DNA of 18,339 nt from Propionibacteriaceae bacterium. Lineage in GTDB: Bacteria > Actinomycetota > Actinomycetes > Propionibacteriales > Propionibacteriaceae. The translations under genes were made by a program, and so were the position numbers. How positions within the stretch are numbered: the stretch's first letter is position 1; each line of letters opens with the position of its first letter. Under the pieces are notes generated by a model, which ran no database searches, was not told where the DNA came from, and saw nothing but the letters and a program-made list of their open reading frames with translations. Location of the stretch: NCBI GenBank assembly GCA_031255975.1, contig JAIRRM010000171.1, positions 1-18,339 on the forward strand, read 5' to 3'. Below, piece by piece: positions 11,118-18,313 of this stretch.

Positions 11118-11123
11118 TACACT
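11118..11123 (+). promoter_or_regulatory. -10 box TACACT placed for leaderless transcription of the SH3 protein gene
   Basis: TACACT is followed by six bases (GGACGC) and then the ATG at 11130. There is no Shine-Dalgarno in the 15-base gap after typA. This predicts a transcript that starts at the initiation codon, in addition to any read-through from typA. Confidence 0.45.
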
Positions 11124-11129
11124 GGACGC

Positions 11130-12182
11130 ATGGCGGCGATACTCGGACAAAACCCCACCCATGAAGCAGCTATGCAAGCGCTGGCCAACCGCGATATTGA
11201 CCCGGATGACATCGCCACCGTAGCGGAACTGTTCCCCGACCTGCGCCCGGCGGTCGCGGCGCACCCGGCGGCGTACCCCGAGCTACTCGACTGGCTGGCA
11301 GGCATCGGTGACCCGACTATCGCGCTAATCATCGGATCTCGCCCCTCCCCACAGTCGGCACCAGCAGCACCGGTGACGCCTGCCGCGACATCCAATTCCG
11401 CCGATCAGCCGGTCGAATCGCCCACCCCAGTAAACGCGACGTCACCCCAGTTCTACACCGCCGCCCCGCAGCGGCGACTCGCCGTACAGCCCATCGTCAT
11501 CATCCTGGCCGTCATCGCGGTGGTCGTCGCCGGAGTGCTGCTGTTCCTGCTACTGAATCTTGGTGACGACGACCCCACAGACACCCCCACCGGCCCGGTG
11601 ACAGACCCCACGGCCACCGGCACCGCCACCCAAACCACCTCCGAACCACCACCCGCATACCCCACCGACGCCGACGGCAACGTACAACCGAACGAACCCC
11701 TCACCGAGGTGGCCTATGCGGTGGTGAGCGGCGAAGGCGGTGCCGCGTTGGTACACGCCCCCACCGGCCTGTCCGCGCCGTACGACACCTCGGTGTTCGG
11801 CACCATACCGCGCTATGAGGCCGTGAAGTTGCTCGGCACTCACAGTGACATAACCGGGTGGACGTTCGTGGAGTACGTCAGCTACGGCACTGAGATGGCA
11901 CCGGTCACCGGCTGGGCGGAAAACAGCGCCCTGCAACGCCCCGAGAAGCCCCTGGTGCAGCCCGATTGGCGGATCAATGAGGGGCAATACGCGGTGGTGA
12001 GTCCCCAGGCGGGCCTCAACCTACGCACCGGCCCCAGCGCTGACTACGATGTACTGCTCACCATCCCGCAGCACACCGAGGTGGCAGAACACGGCTACAG
12101 CAGCAGCAATCACGACTGGGTGTTTATCCGCTACGAAAACATCGAGGGCTGGGTCGCCGCGCAATATCTGGAAACCCCTTAG
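11130..12182 (+). CDS. LRV-like head, single TM helix and two bacterial SH3 domains
   Basis: This is an unrecognised membrane protein of 350 residues. Residues 10-70 are the LRV-like head shared with the genes at 1 and 2564 (DIDPDDIATVAELFPDLRPAVAAHP, then ELLDWLAGIGDPTIALII). Residues 71-117 are a Pro/Ala/Ser/Thr linker, 121-143 a strongly hydrophobic helix, and 145-190 an acidic Thr/Pro-rich spacer like those crossing a cell wall. Two SH3b-type domains follow at about 195-270 (ending GWAENSAL) and 287-348 (GLNLRTGPSADYDVL to GWVAAQYL); the second has the classic NLRTGPS motif. The predicted topology places the SH3 domains outside, suggesting peptidoglycan binding. It has no catalytic domain. 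It is convergent with the GatD-like gene, only 5 bases apart. Confidence 0.8.
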   Translation: MAAILGQNPTHEAAMQALANRDIDPDDIATVAELFPDLRPAVAAHPAAYPELLDWLAGIGDPTIALIIGSRPSPQSAPAAPVTPAATSNSADQPVESPTPVNATSPQFYTAAPQRRLAVQPIVIILAVIAVVVAGVLLFLLLNLGDDDPTDTPTGPVTDPTATGTATQTTSEPPPAYPTDADGNVQPNEPLTEVAYAVVSGEGGAALVHAPTGLSAPYDTSVFGTIPRYEAVKLLGTHSDITGWTFVEYVSYGTEMAPVTGWAENSALQRPEKPLVQPDWRINEGQYAVVSPQAGLNLRTGPSADYDVLLTIPQHTEVAEHGYSSSNHDWVFIRYENIEGWVAAQYLETP

Positions 12183-12187
12183 CGGCC

Positions 12188-12922
12188 TTAGTGGCCACCG
12201 CTCTCCCAGCAGCGCGGGTCACGAAACTCGGCAAGACGAGCCCCGTAGGCCCGTGTCAGCGCCTGCTCATGCACCAGCGGAGCGTCGCCGGCCCCCAGGT
12301 CGGCCAGCAGGGCCTTGGCGTACGGCGGGTTCAGCGGTAGCAACGGCCCCAGAATGTCACTGGCCGTCAATCCGCCCAGCCGTGCCCCCTCGTCCAGGCC
12401 GGTTGCCAGCCCGAGGCCGCGGACAACCTTGGCCCAACTCCAGTTAGCCGACGCCGCCGTGGCGAGCGGCGTACGGTGGCTGAACGTGGATTTGAACCCC
12501 ACCACCGGCTCTCCGTCGCCGACGCACAACACCTTGTCATTGATTCGCTGGTACATCCGCAGCATGGTGGTGAACGGAAACAATCCTAAACCGGCGAACT
12601 CGTAGCCCATATCGGGGTTGGTGACGCGCTCCCCCACCAGGTCAAGCGCGTTGCCGGTGAACAGGAAACGCTTCCCCGCCTGCGCCAAGGCGACCAGTCT
12701 TTCGCGATACGGTGCCAGCGCGCCCATCACCTGACGCTGCCCATTCTCGGTCATTGACCCCAGATACACCAGATCTATGTCGTCTCGCAGCGCGAACGCC
12801 GGGGTGTCCCCCAGCTTCGTCTCAATGACGGTGGCGGCGGGGCGACTCAGCGCCAGCAGTCGCACGTTAAAGCTATCGCCGTAAAGGTTAGCGACTTCGG
12901 GGAACAACTGCTCGATAATCAT
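12188..12922 (-). CDS. GatD-like glutamine-amidotransferase fold protein lacking the catalytic residues
   Basis: The 244-residue product aligns with GatD/CobQ-type class I amidotransferases: IIEQLFPEVANLYGDSFNV at the start, DIDLVYLGSM, and ILGPLLPLNPPYAKALLADL near the end. In active GatD the nucleophile lies in a motif like LAVCAGYQLLG; here it reads FLFTGNALDLVG, with Gly90 at the Cys position. The catalytic His of GFENHxGRT is also lost (GFKSTFSHRT, 142-151). The only cysteines are C133 and C238. It should not hydrolyse glutamine. I chose ATG 12922 over the GTGs at 12931 and 12928 because GAGGTGG lies just upstream, overlapping the MurT stop. Translation is coupled to the MurT-like gene, so the two probably form a complex. 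Confidence 0.8.
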   Translation of the reverse strand: MIIEQLFPEVANLYGDSFNVRLLALSRPAATVIETKLGDTPAFALRDDIDLVYLGSMTENGQRQVMGALAPYRERLVALAQAGKRFLFTGNALDLVGERVTNPDMGYEFAGLGLFPFTTMLRMYQRINDKVLCVGDGEPVVGFKSTFSHRTPLATAASANWSWAKVVRGLGLATGLDEGARLGGLTASDILGPLLPLNPPYAKALLADLGAGDAPLVHEQALTRAYGARLAEFRDPRCWESGGH

Positions 12923-12932
12923 CGACACCACC

Positions 12933-14129
12933 TCAGCTCCCCAACTTCCGTCTCAGCTCAGATACCACTTCCGCGACGAACGTGGTGCTGTAGCAGACCA
13001 CGTCATACAAAACATAGACCCGTTCTATACCGTCGGTGCGCAGCAGCGCGATCGCCTGCGCGGTGGAAGGTGCCGACGACATCTTCTCGCCGGGCACTCC
13101 GGCGAGAAGCGCCCTAGCCACATGGTCGAGATGGCGTGGCCCGGCGAACACCAGTTGCGTCACCCCGGCATCAGCAAGCACCTCGTAATCAGTGTCGTAT
13201 TGCCAGCAGATGTTTTCTCCCGAGTTATCGAAGATGTCATCGATAGCCACGATCACGGCCTTACGCCCCGGCCAAGACGCGGCGTAACGAAAAGCCCCCG
13301 AAACCGCCATCGGGTTCAACCCCTTGGCCGCCTGTCCTATCACGCTGAGTTGTCCGACATGGTGTTCGCTGTAACGGGTGGTGTCGATGGTGAGCCCGGT
13401 GATTCGATCAGCCACGTTATCGGCCCCAAACTCGCTGAGCGCGGCGATGGCGGCGGCCTCGTTGTACACATTGGCCACGTTGTCGTTCAGAAGCGGATAG
13501 ACACGTTCCCCCGCAGGCTCCGACAGGGTGACCTGACCGGCCTCGCTTCGGAGCACCTGATAATCCGCCGTTGCTTTCAACCCGTAGCTCACTCTCCGCT
13601 GGCCGGCAGAGCCGAGCTGTAGCGACACCGGATCATCGGCGTTCAGCACCAAAGTGGAACCGGCTGGCAACGCCTGATCCATAAACCAGCGCATATACTC
13701 TGGATGGGCGTTGCGCCGGATTGAGTCTTTGGTGAGGTTGGTCACCACGATGATCTCCGGCGTCAACCAGGAGTAGACCCGCTCACTGGAACGCTCGTCC
13801 ACCTCGAACACCCCAATGTCGACCCGCTGTCCGCCCGTGAGCGTGGCGGTGGATGCGAGCAGCGCGGCTAGCCCGGCATCCAGATTCGCCCCCTGCCGGT
13901 TGGAAATCGCACCTTCGGGCGCGAGCGCGTCCGCGATCAGATTTGTGACGGTCGTCTTGCCGTTGCTTCCCGTAACCGCGATAACCCGAGCCGGTTTGTC
14001 GATGCGGCGCAGGAAGTCAGGGCAGATGGCCAACGCGACACGCCCCGGCACATGGGTGCCGCCACGGCCCAGCAGCCGTAACACCCTAGCCGCGAGTTTC
14101 GCCGCCCAGAGGGCGATCAGGAATCTCAT
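12933..14129 (-). CDS. MurT-like Mur ligase family protein without the zinc ribbon
   Basis: The 398-residue product is a Mur-ligase-fold protein closest to MurT, the partner of GatD in lipid II D-Glu amidation. Visible features are ATP-binding TGSNGKTT (53-60), the FEVDE Mg site (108-112), VTNLTKDSIRR in place of the usual NLFRDQLDR, NADDP (163-167), and a C-terminal DUF1727-like domain with NPMAVSGAF and WQYDTDYE. Typical MurT carries a Cys4 zinc ribbon after the NADDP/YGL region; this one has only C36, C308 and C379, so the ribbon is absent. The motif usually like DGxDxSWLWD reads SGENICWQYD. I chose ATG 14129, which has GGGAG five bases upstream, over the ATG at 14156. A TAGTCT box at 14187-14182 could be its promoter. 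Confidence 0.82.
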   Translation of the reverse strand: MRFLIALWAAKLAARVLRLLGRGGTHVPGRVALAICPDFLRRIDKPARVIAVTGSNGKTTVTNLIADALAPEGAISNRQGANLDAGLAALLASTATLTGGQRVDIGVFEVDERSSERVYSWLTPEIIVVTNLTKDSIRRNAHPEYMRWFMDQALPAGSTLVLNADDPVSLQLGSAGQRRVSYGLKATADYQVLRSEAGQVTLSEPAGERVYPLLNDNVANVYNEAAAIAALSEFGADNVADRITGLTIDTTRYSEHHVGQLSVIGQAAKGLNPMAVSGAFRYAASWPGRKAVIVAIDDIFDNSGENICWQYDTDYEVLADAGVTQLVFAGPRHLDHVARALLAGVPGEKMSSAPSTAQAIALLRTDGIERVYVLYDVVCYSTTFVAEVVSELRRKLGS

Positions 14130-14235
14130 GCCTGCTCCCGAGTAAATCCATCTCATGCCACCGTCGCGGCTGCTGACCGTCAGACTAACACGGTTACGAC
14201 GGCTTAGATCACGAACCTTTCGCCCCTGCTGCTTA

Positions 14236-14508
14236 CTACGCGCCCTTACGACCAGTTTCTTTTTCCCATGCGGAGAGTTGCTGCTCCAAGGCCTTCATCA
14301 CCTCAAACACCTGGCTGGGTGGAATACGCACCCGTGATACCACCCCAGCCTTGATGATTACCCCGTCTTCGGTCGATTGCGCCGGTTCATGCAGCGCGGC
14401 AAAATCGAGTACGAAGGCATCGCTGGTGTGCCAAGCCCGTACAAAGTCGGCGTAAACACCGCTCGCTTGCTCTATCGGCATGTTGATCTGAAGTCGCTGT
14501 TCAGCCAT
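14236..14508 (-). CDS. DUF3467 family protein
   Basis: The 90-residue product shows the DUF3467 pattern: an N-terminal strand LQINMPIEQASGVYADFVRAWHTSDAFVLDFA, then GVVSRVRIPPSQVFEVMKALEQQLSAWEKETG. The first part is beta-rich and ends with a long amphipathic helix. It has no signal peptide or membrane segment, and the function of the family is unknown. The start ATG lacks a Shine-Dalgarno but has TAAGCT six bases upstream, as expected for a leaderless message. The MurT-like gene lies 106 bases downstream on the same strand. Confidence 0.85.
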   Translation of the reverse strand: MAEQRLQINMPIEQASGVYADFVRAWHTSDAFVLDFAALHEPAQSTEDGVIIKAGVVSRVRIPPSQVFEVMKALEQQLSAWEKETGRKGA

Positions 14509-14514
14509 GACATC

Positions 14515-14520
14515 AGCTTA
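14515..14520 (-). promoter_or_regulatory. -10 box TAAGCT placed for leaderless transcription of the DUF3467 gene
   Basis: On the minus strand TAAGCT, six bases (GATGTC) and ATG follow in order. The spacing equals that of the three other leaderless candidates here. No -35 box is convincing. Confidence 0.45.
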
Positions 14521-14564
14521 GCGGTGTGCCGCCGACAGAGACGCCAAGGGCGCGGGCACCAAGG

Positions 14565-14570
14565 TAGAGT
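14565..14570 (+). promoter_or_regulatory. -10 box TAGAGT placed for leaderless transcription of the DUF1707 gene
   Basis: TAGAGT is followed by six bases (TGAGCC) and the GTG start at 14577. No ribosome site lies between. It shares a 68-base spacer with the divergent DUF3467 promoter. Confidence 0.45.
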
Positions 14571-14576
14571 TGAGCC

Positions 14577-14882
14577 GTGAGTGGTCAGCCTGTCGAGCAG
14601 CGTTACGCTAATAACCCCGCCGCGGCGGTGGATGATGCCGACCGTACCTTGGTTGAGGAGCGGCTGAAACAGGCGTACGTCGAAGGCGACATCGACATCG
14701 ACGAGTTTTTCATGCTGTTGGAGCGGTTGTGGGCCGCCCGCGTCGGCGGTGAACTGGTACCGGTGTTGCGTGCGCTACCCGCCAGCCTGCGCCACACCGG
14801 CCCGGCGCTCGGCAGCGACCCTGTCGGTGGTCCGCCGGGGGTGGCTCCACGGGGGCCGTCCATCTTCCAACGCAGACGTTGA
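14577..14882 (+). CDS. DUF1707 (SHOCT-like) domain protein
   Basis: The 101-residue product has a DUF1707 domain at about 18-55 (VDDADRTLVEERLKQAYVEGDIDIDEFFMLLERLWAA), a short two-helix module common in actinobacterial proteins, often at the N-terminus of membrane proteins. The C-terminal 40 residues are Pro/Gly/Arg-rich and contain no membrane helix, so this is a free-standing form. The start is a GTG preceded by a -10-like box six bases away. The family function is unknown. The gene is divergent from DUF3467 and convergent with map. Confidence 0.75.
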   Translation: MSGQPVEQRYANNPAAAVDDADRTLVEERLKQAYVEGDIDIDEFFMLLERLWAARVGGELVPVLRALPASLRHTGPALGSDPVGGPPGVAPRGPSIFQRRR

Positions 14883-14888
14883 CCGCAC

Positions 14889-14922
14889 CGGTGCCGTCGT
14901 GACCAACGCCACAGTGGCACCG
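14889..14922 (+). terminator. Weak hairpin after the DUF1707 gene
   Basis: CGGTGCC (14889-14895) pairs with GGCACCG (14916-14922) across a 20-base loop. It begins 7 bases after the stop and has no T tract. It could act as a factor-assisted terminator. The remaining bases to 15024 show nothing else. Confidence 0.25.
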
Positions 14923-15024
14923 CACCAAGGTATCGCTCACCTGTCGCACCGTCTCCAGCGACGGCGCCCTATGCGACTTCGTCAAGATCAACGAAACCGT
15001 CCCCTGGACTGTTCCATGAACTGC

Positions 15025-15861
15025 TTAAGAGGCTATCCCCGCCAACGGCACCCCACGGGCGGCCAATTCCGCCGCGCCGCCGTCGGGTTCAGTGAGCACC
15101 CAAAGCCCATCCTCCAGCACCGCGACGGTGTTCTCCCAGTGTGCCGCCGGGGAGCTGTCCCGGGTGACCACCGTCCAGTCGTCGTCCAACTCCACCGTCT
15201 CCTGCTTGCCCAAGGTGAGCATCGGTTCGATGCAAACAACCATGCCTGGTAACACACGCGGGCCGCGACCGGGACGACCATGATTGGGTATGTCGGGGCT
15301 CATATGCATCTCAGTGCCGATACCGTGGCCGGTGTAGCCGCGCACGATACCGTAGCGGCGCGGCTGCTTTTCCACGTAGCGCTGGATGGCGTTGGACACG
15401 TCAGATACCTGCGCCGCGCTCCACAACGCGGCAATGCCCGTCCAAGCCGCTTTGCGGGTGACGGCGATCAACTCCGCCGTCTCGGCCGAGACAGTTGACC
15501 CTACGGCTACGGTACGCGCGGCATCACCATGCCACCCCCCCAAGATGGCCCCGAAGTCGATGGACACGATATCGCCGTCGGCCAGCACCCGCCCGTCAGG
15601 GATGCCATGCACCACCACTTCGTTCGGGCTGATGCAGGCCACACCGGGATACGGGGTGATGCCCCACTCCGCGCCGTAGCCGAAAAAGCTCGACTTGGCA
15701 CCAGCCTCTGCCAGCACCGCGCGTCCCACGGCGTCGATCTCGGCGGTGGTGACGCCGGGCGCGACTGCGGCGCTCATCTCCGCCAACCCCTGTTGCACCA
15801 CCAGCCCCGCCTGCCGCATGGCGATGATCTGTTCCGGGGTCTTGAGTTGGATACGGGACAT
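15025..15861 (-). CDS. map: Type I methionine aminopeptidase
   Basis: The enzyme removes the initiator Met from nascent proteins at the ribosome. The 278 residues hold the five metal ligands and catalytic His of the family: H85 (VVVHGIPD), D102 (SIDFGA), D113 (HGDAART), H179 (GHGIGTEMH), E212 (CIEPML) and E243 (HWENTV). There is no N-terminal zinc-finger extension, so it is the short form. A TTG at 15873 is also in frame, but I chose ATG 15861 because it overlaps the adk stop as TGATG and homology begins with the next residues. It is the last gene of secY-adk-map; infA, often next in actinobacteria, is not here. Confidence 0.95.
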   Translation of the reverse strand: MSRIQLKTPEQIIAMRQAGLVVQQGLAEMSAAVAPGVTTAEIDAVGRAVLAEAGAKSSFFGYGAEWGITPYPGVACISPNEVVVHGIPDGRVLADGDIVSIDFGAILGGWHGDAARTVAVGSTVSAETAELIAVTRKAAWTGIAALWSAAQVSDVSNAIQRYVEKQPRRYGIVRGYTGHGIGTEMHMSPDIPNHGRPGRGPRVLPGMVVCIEPMLTLGKQETVELDDDWTVVTRDSSPAAHWENTVAVLEDGLWVLTEPDGGAAELAARGVPLAGIAS

Positions 15862-16457
15862 CAGCAGTCGCAACCGCGGGAGGTGACACCGGCAACCGGA
15901 TCCAGCGCGGCGGTGATGCGCGCGGCGGTCTCCGCCACGGTGCCGGTGCCGTCCACCCGGGCCACTATGCCACGAGAGGCGTACTGTGCAATCACCGGCT
16001 CGGTCTGATCGCGGTACACGTCCAGCCGACGGGCGATGGTCTCGGCGTTGTCGTCGCTGCGCCCTTCCCGCTCACCACGTAGCAACAGCCGGTGGATGAG
16101 TTCCTCTGTGGGCACTTCAATCACCAACACACAGTTCAGCTGTTTGTCGTATTCCGCCAGGCAAGAATCCAGCGCCGCCACCTGAGCGAGGGTACGCGGG
16201 TAACCATCCAGCAGCCAGCCCGCGGTAGCGTCAGGTTCACGCAGCCGTGACGAAACCACCTGATCGGTTATTTCATCAGGAACCAGCGCGCCACTGTCAA
16301 GCAACGCCTTCACCTGAACCCCGAGCGGTGACCCAGAGGCCACAGCGGCACGGAACATGTCTCCAGTGGAGATGGCGGGAACCCGGTAGCGCGCGGATAT
16401 AGTCACCGCCTGGGTACCCTTGCCAGAGCCAGGGGCACCCATGATGAGTAATCTCAC
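15861..16457 (-). CDS. adk: Adenylate kinase (short, zinc-less LID form)
   Basis: The enzyme interconverts ATP + AMP and 2 ADP in the cytoplasm. The 198 residues include P-loop GAPGSGKG (7-14), the AMP-binding segment STGDMFR (30-36), DGYPRT (84-89) and RRLDVYRDQTEPV (143-155). The LID is the short type (RGEREGRSDDNAET) with no zinc-binding cysteines, as in other actinobacteria. The C-terminus (VTSRGCDC) is slightly extended. The start is a GTG whose last two bases begin the secY stop (GTGA overlap), and the stop overlaps the map ATG, so translation runs on along secY-adk-map. Confidence 0.95.
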   Translation of the reverse strand: MRLLIMGAPGSGKGTQAVTISARYRVPAISTGDMFRAAVASGSPLGVQVKALLDSGALVPDEITDQVVSSRLREPDATAGWLLDGYPRTLAQVAALDSCLAEYDKQLNCVLVIEVPTEELIHRLLLRGEREGRSDDNAETIARRLDVYRDQTEPVIAQYASRGIVARVDGTGTVAETAARITAALDPVAGVTSRGCDC

Positions 16458-17767
16458 TTCAAGAAGCCTTCGTAGTTGCGTTGATGTAGCTGGCTCTCGA
16501 TCTGACGAACGGTGTCGAGACCAACGCCAACCATAATCAAAAGACTAGTACCACCGAAGGGGAACTTGCCAGAGGCACCAACCAACGCAATCGAAAGCAT
16601 CGGAATAAGTGCGATAATGCCCAGATAAATCGAACCGGGGGCGGTAAGACGTGACAGCACGTAACCCAGGTAATCCTCGGTGGCCTTGCCGGCGCGCACG
16701 CCCGGGATGAACCCACCGTACTTCTTCATGTTGTCGCTGATCTCGACCGGGTTGAAGGTGATCGACACGTAGAAGTAGCAGAAGAACACGATGAGTACGA
16801 AGAAGGTGATGTTATAAATCCAGGAGTTGCTCTGACCGGAAAGGTTCTGATAGATCCACTGGCCCGCTGGGGTCTCCGTGCGGAACATGGCGTACAACAC
16901 CGGCAGATACAGGATGGACGACGCGAAGATGATCGGAATGACGCCAGACTGGTTGACCTTCAGTGGGATGTAGGTGGTGGTGCCACCGAGCAGGCGCTTG
17001 CCCACCATCCGCTTGGCGTATTGCACCGGGATGCGACGCTGAGCACGCTCCACGAAGATGACAGCCGCCATCACCAGCAGACCCACCGCGATCACCATAA
17101 AGAACATGAACCAGCCGCGAGCCCCGGCGTTGGTCTCCTTGATGCCCCACATGCTGCTCGGGAACTGCGCCACGATCTGCGTGAAGATCAGAATGGACAT
17201 GCCATTGCCCACACCGCGATCCGTGATGAGTTCACCCAGCCACATGATGATGGACGTGCCAGCCATCATGGTGAGAATCATCACGATGATGGGGAAGATT
17301 GATTTGGTGTAAACCACGTCAAGTGAACACCCGGAGAACATGTTGCCCGACACCGCCAGCATGGTGAACGACGTGGCCTGCAACACCGCCAGCACGATGG
17401 TGAGCCAGCGAGTGTATTTGGTGATGGTCGCCTGCCCGGTGGAACCCTCTTTCTTCAACGCCTCCAACCGAGGGATCACCACGGTGAGTAGTTGCAAGAT
17501 GATAGAGGAGGTGATGTACGGCATGATGCCGAGCGCGAAGATCGTCAGGTTCAGCAGCCCACCACCGGAGAAGAGGTTAATCAACTGGTAGACGCTGCCC
17601 ATTTCGCCGCTTTCGGCGATGGCCGCGCACTCTCGAATGCTGACCATGTTGACGTTTGGGGTGGGAATGGTGGTGCCGAGGCGGAAGAGCACCAAGACAC
17701 CCAAGGTGAACAGGAGCTTTTTACGCAGCTCGGGAACCCGGAACACCTGGGAGAAAGCGCTTAGCAC
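16454..17767 (-). CDS. secY: Preprotein translocase subunit SecY
   Basis: SecY is the channel-forming subunit of the SecYEG translocon in the cytoplasmic membrane. The 437 residues match the family, with about ten membrane helices. Hallmarks are the N-terminal LRKKLLFTLGVLVLFRLGTTIP, GIMPYITSSIILQLL in helix 2 (80-94), ITDRGVGNGMSILIF (181-195), RRIPVQYAKR (244-253) and the cytoplasmic tip loop GTTTYIPLKVNQSGVIPIIF (262-281). The open frame continues to 17806, but I chose GTG 17767 because AAGGAG (17779-17774) lies six bases upstream and homologues start with LSAF. adk overlaps the stop. No ribosomal protein gene sits directly upstream. Confidence 0.96.
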   Translation of the reverse strand: MLSAFSQVFRVPELRKKLLFTLGVLVLFRLGTTIPTPNVNMVSIRECAAIAESGEMGSVYQLINLFSGGGLLNLTIFALGIMPYITSSIILQLLTVVIPRLEALKKEGSTGQATITKYTRWLTIVLAVLQATSFTMLAVSGNMFSGCSLDVVYTKSIFPIIVMILTMMAGTSIIMWLGELITDRGVGNGMSILIFTQIVAQFPSSMWGIKETNAGARGWFMFFMVIAVGLLVMAAVIFVERAQRRIPVQYAKRMVGKRLLGGTTTYIPLKVNQSGVIPIIFASSILYLPVLYAMFRTETPAGQWIYQNLSGQSNSWIYNITFFVLIVFFCYFYVSITFNPVEISDNMKKYGGFIPGVRAGKATEDYLGYVLSRLTAPGSIYLGIIALIPMLSIALVGASGKFPFGGTSLLIMVGVGLDTVRQIESQLHQRNYEGFLK

Positions 17768-17773
17768 CTGGGA

Positions 17774-17779
17774 CTCCTT
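17774..17779 (-). promoter_or_regulatory. Ribosome binding site that fixes the secY start
   Basis: AAGGAG on the minus strand is six bases from GTG 17767. It lies inside the longer open frame, so it argues against the upstream start at 17806. Confidence 0.7.
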
Positions 17780-17994
17780 CTTGCATAGCAACACGACGGC
17801 AGACACACGTCACCGACAACCTACATAGCGTACCGCGAATGCGCTGTGGTTAGGGAATCAGGCAGCCGAATACTGGTACCTCACGGCAACTGGCCGGCAT
17901 AGCGCTGTCGCACCGAAGCATACTGCCACCCGGATTGAGACCTTATCGGGTTATGACCCGACGGAACTGTGCACCCCACTGGGCTGCGTCCTCC

Positions 17995-18030
17995 ACTGAG
18001 GCCGTGCTCTCAACTGAGGCTGTGCTCTTC
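17995..18030. repeat. Imperfect 18-base tandem repeat
   Basis: ACTGAGGCCGTGCTCTCA (17995-18012) is followed directly by a copy (18013-18030) beginning ACTGAGGCTGTGCTCT. It has no obvious coding sense. Confidence 0.6.
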
Positions 18031-18063
18031 AACTACTGTGAGCCGCGTGGCATCGCCACTACC

Positions 18064-18095
18064 GCCGGTCGTGGGGTGGGCAAACCCACGACGGC
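18064..18095. other. Stable hairpin upstream of secY
   Basis: GCCGGTCGTGGG (18064-18075) pairs with CCCACGACGGC (18085-18095), with one bulged base and a nine-base loop. On a minus-strand transcript it would sit about 300 bases before secY. No T run follows, so it may be a leader structure rather than a terminator. Confidence 0.4.
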
Positions 18096-18243
18096 TGACG
18101 TTCTAGAAGAGCTGAAGCACCCCGATGTTTTCCTCCACCGGGCGCAGAAACCAACGCGTCTACATGCATTCTGTAGCCGGCACTTCCAGGTAACTGGCCC
18201 AATGCTCATGAGACCGATTGGTGGTCGAAGACCACAGACCGGA

Positions 18244-18287
18244 ACAAATAGTTTGGGGCCGCACCCCTAACAGGTACGGCCCCAAAC
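18244..18287 (-). terminator. Rho-independent terminator of the gene at the right end
   Basis: GTTTGGGGCCG (18251-18261) is exactly complementary to CGGCCCCAAAC (18277-18287), with a 15-base loop that can add CCT/AGG pairs. Read on the minus strand the stem is followed by TATTTGTT, a modest U-rich tail. It lies 27 bases after the likely stop codon at 18314. Confidence 0.7.
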
Positions 18288-18313
18288 CGCGCTCTACCTA
18301 AGCAGACTGCTGT

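Larger units (their letters stand above)
17768..18313. other. 546-base region upstream of secY without a convincing gene
   Basis: No frame on either strand shows protein-family similarity. A plus-strand frame (17935-18270) has a TTG start, no ribosome site and no recognisable domain. The stretch holds a tandem 18-base repeat (17995-18030) and hairpins at 18064-18095, about 18160-18176 (CTACA/TGTAG), 18221-18235 and 18251-18287. It must contain the secY promoter, but I could not fix it. TACGCT near 17833-17828 on the minus strand is the only weak -10 candidate. Confidence 0.6.

Noticed and set aside
17935..18270. Plus-strand frame of 111 codons upstream of secY
   Set aside because: TTG start with no Shine-Dalgarno or -10 at leaderless spacing, no known domain, and it runs into the minus-strand terminator hairpin.
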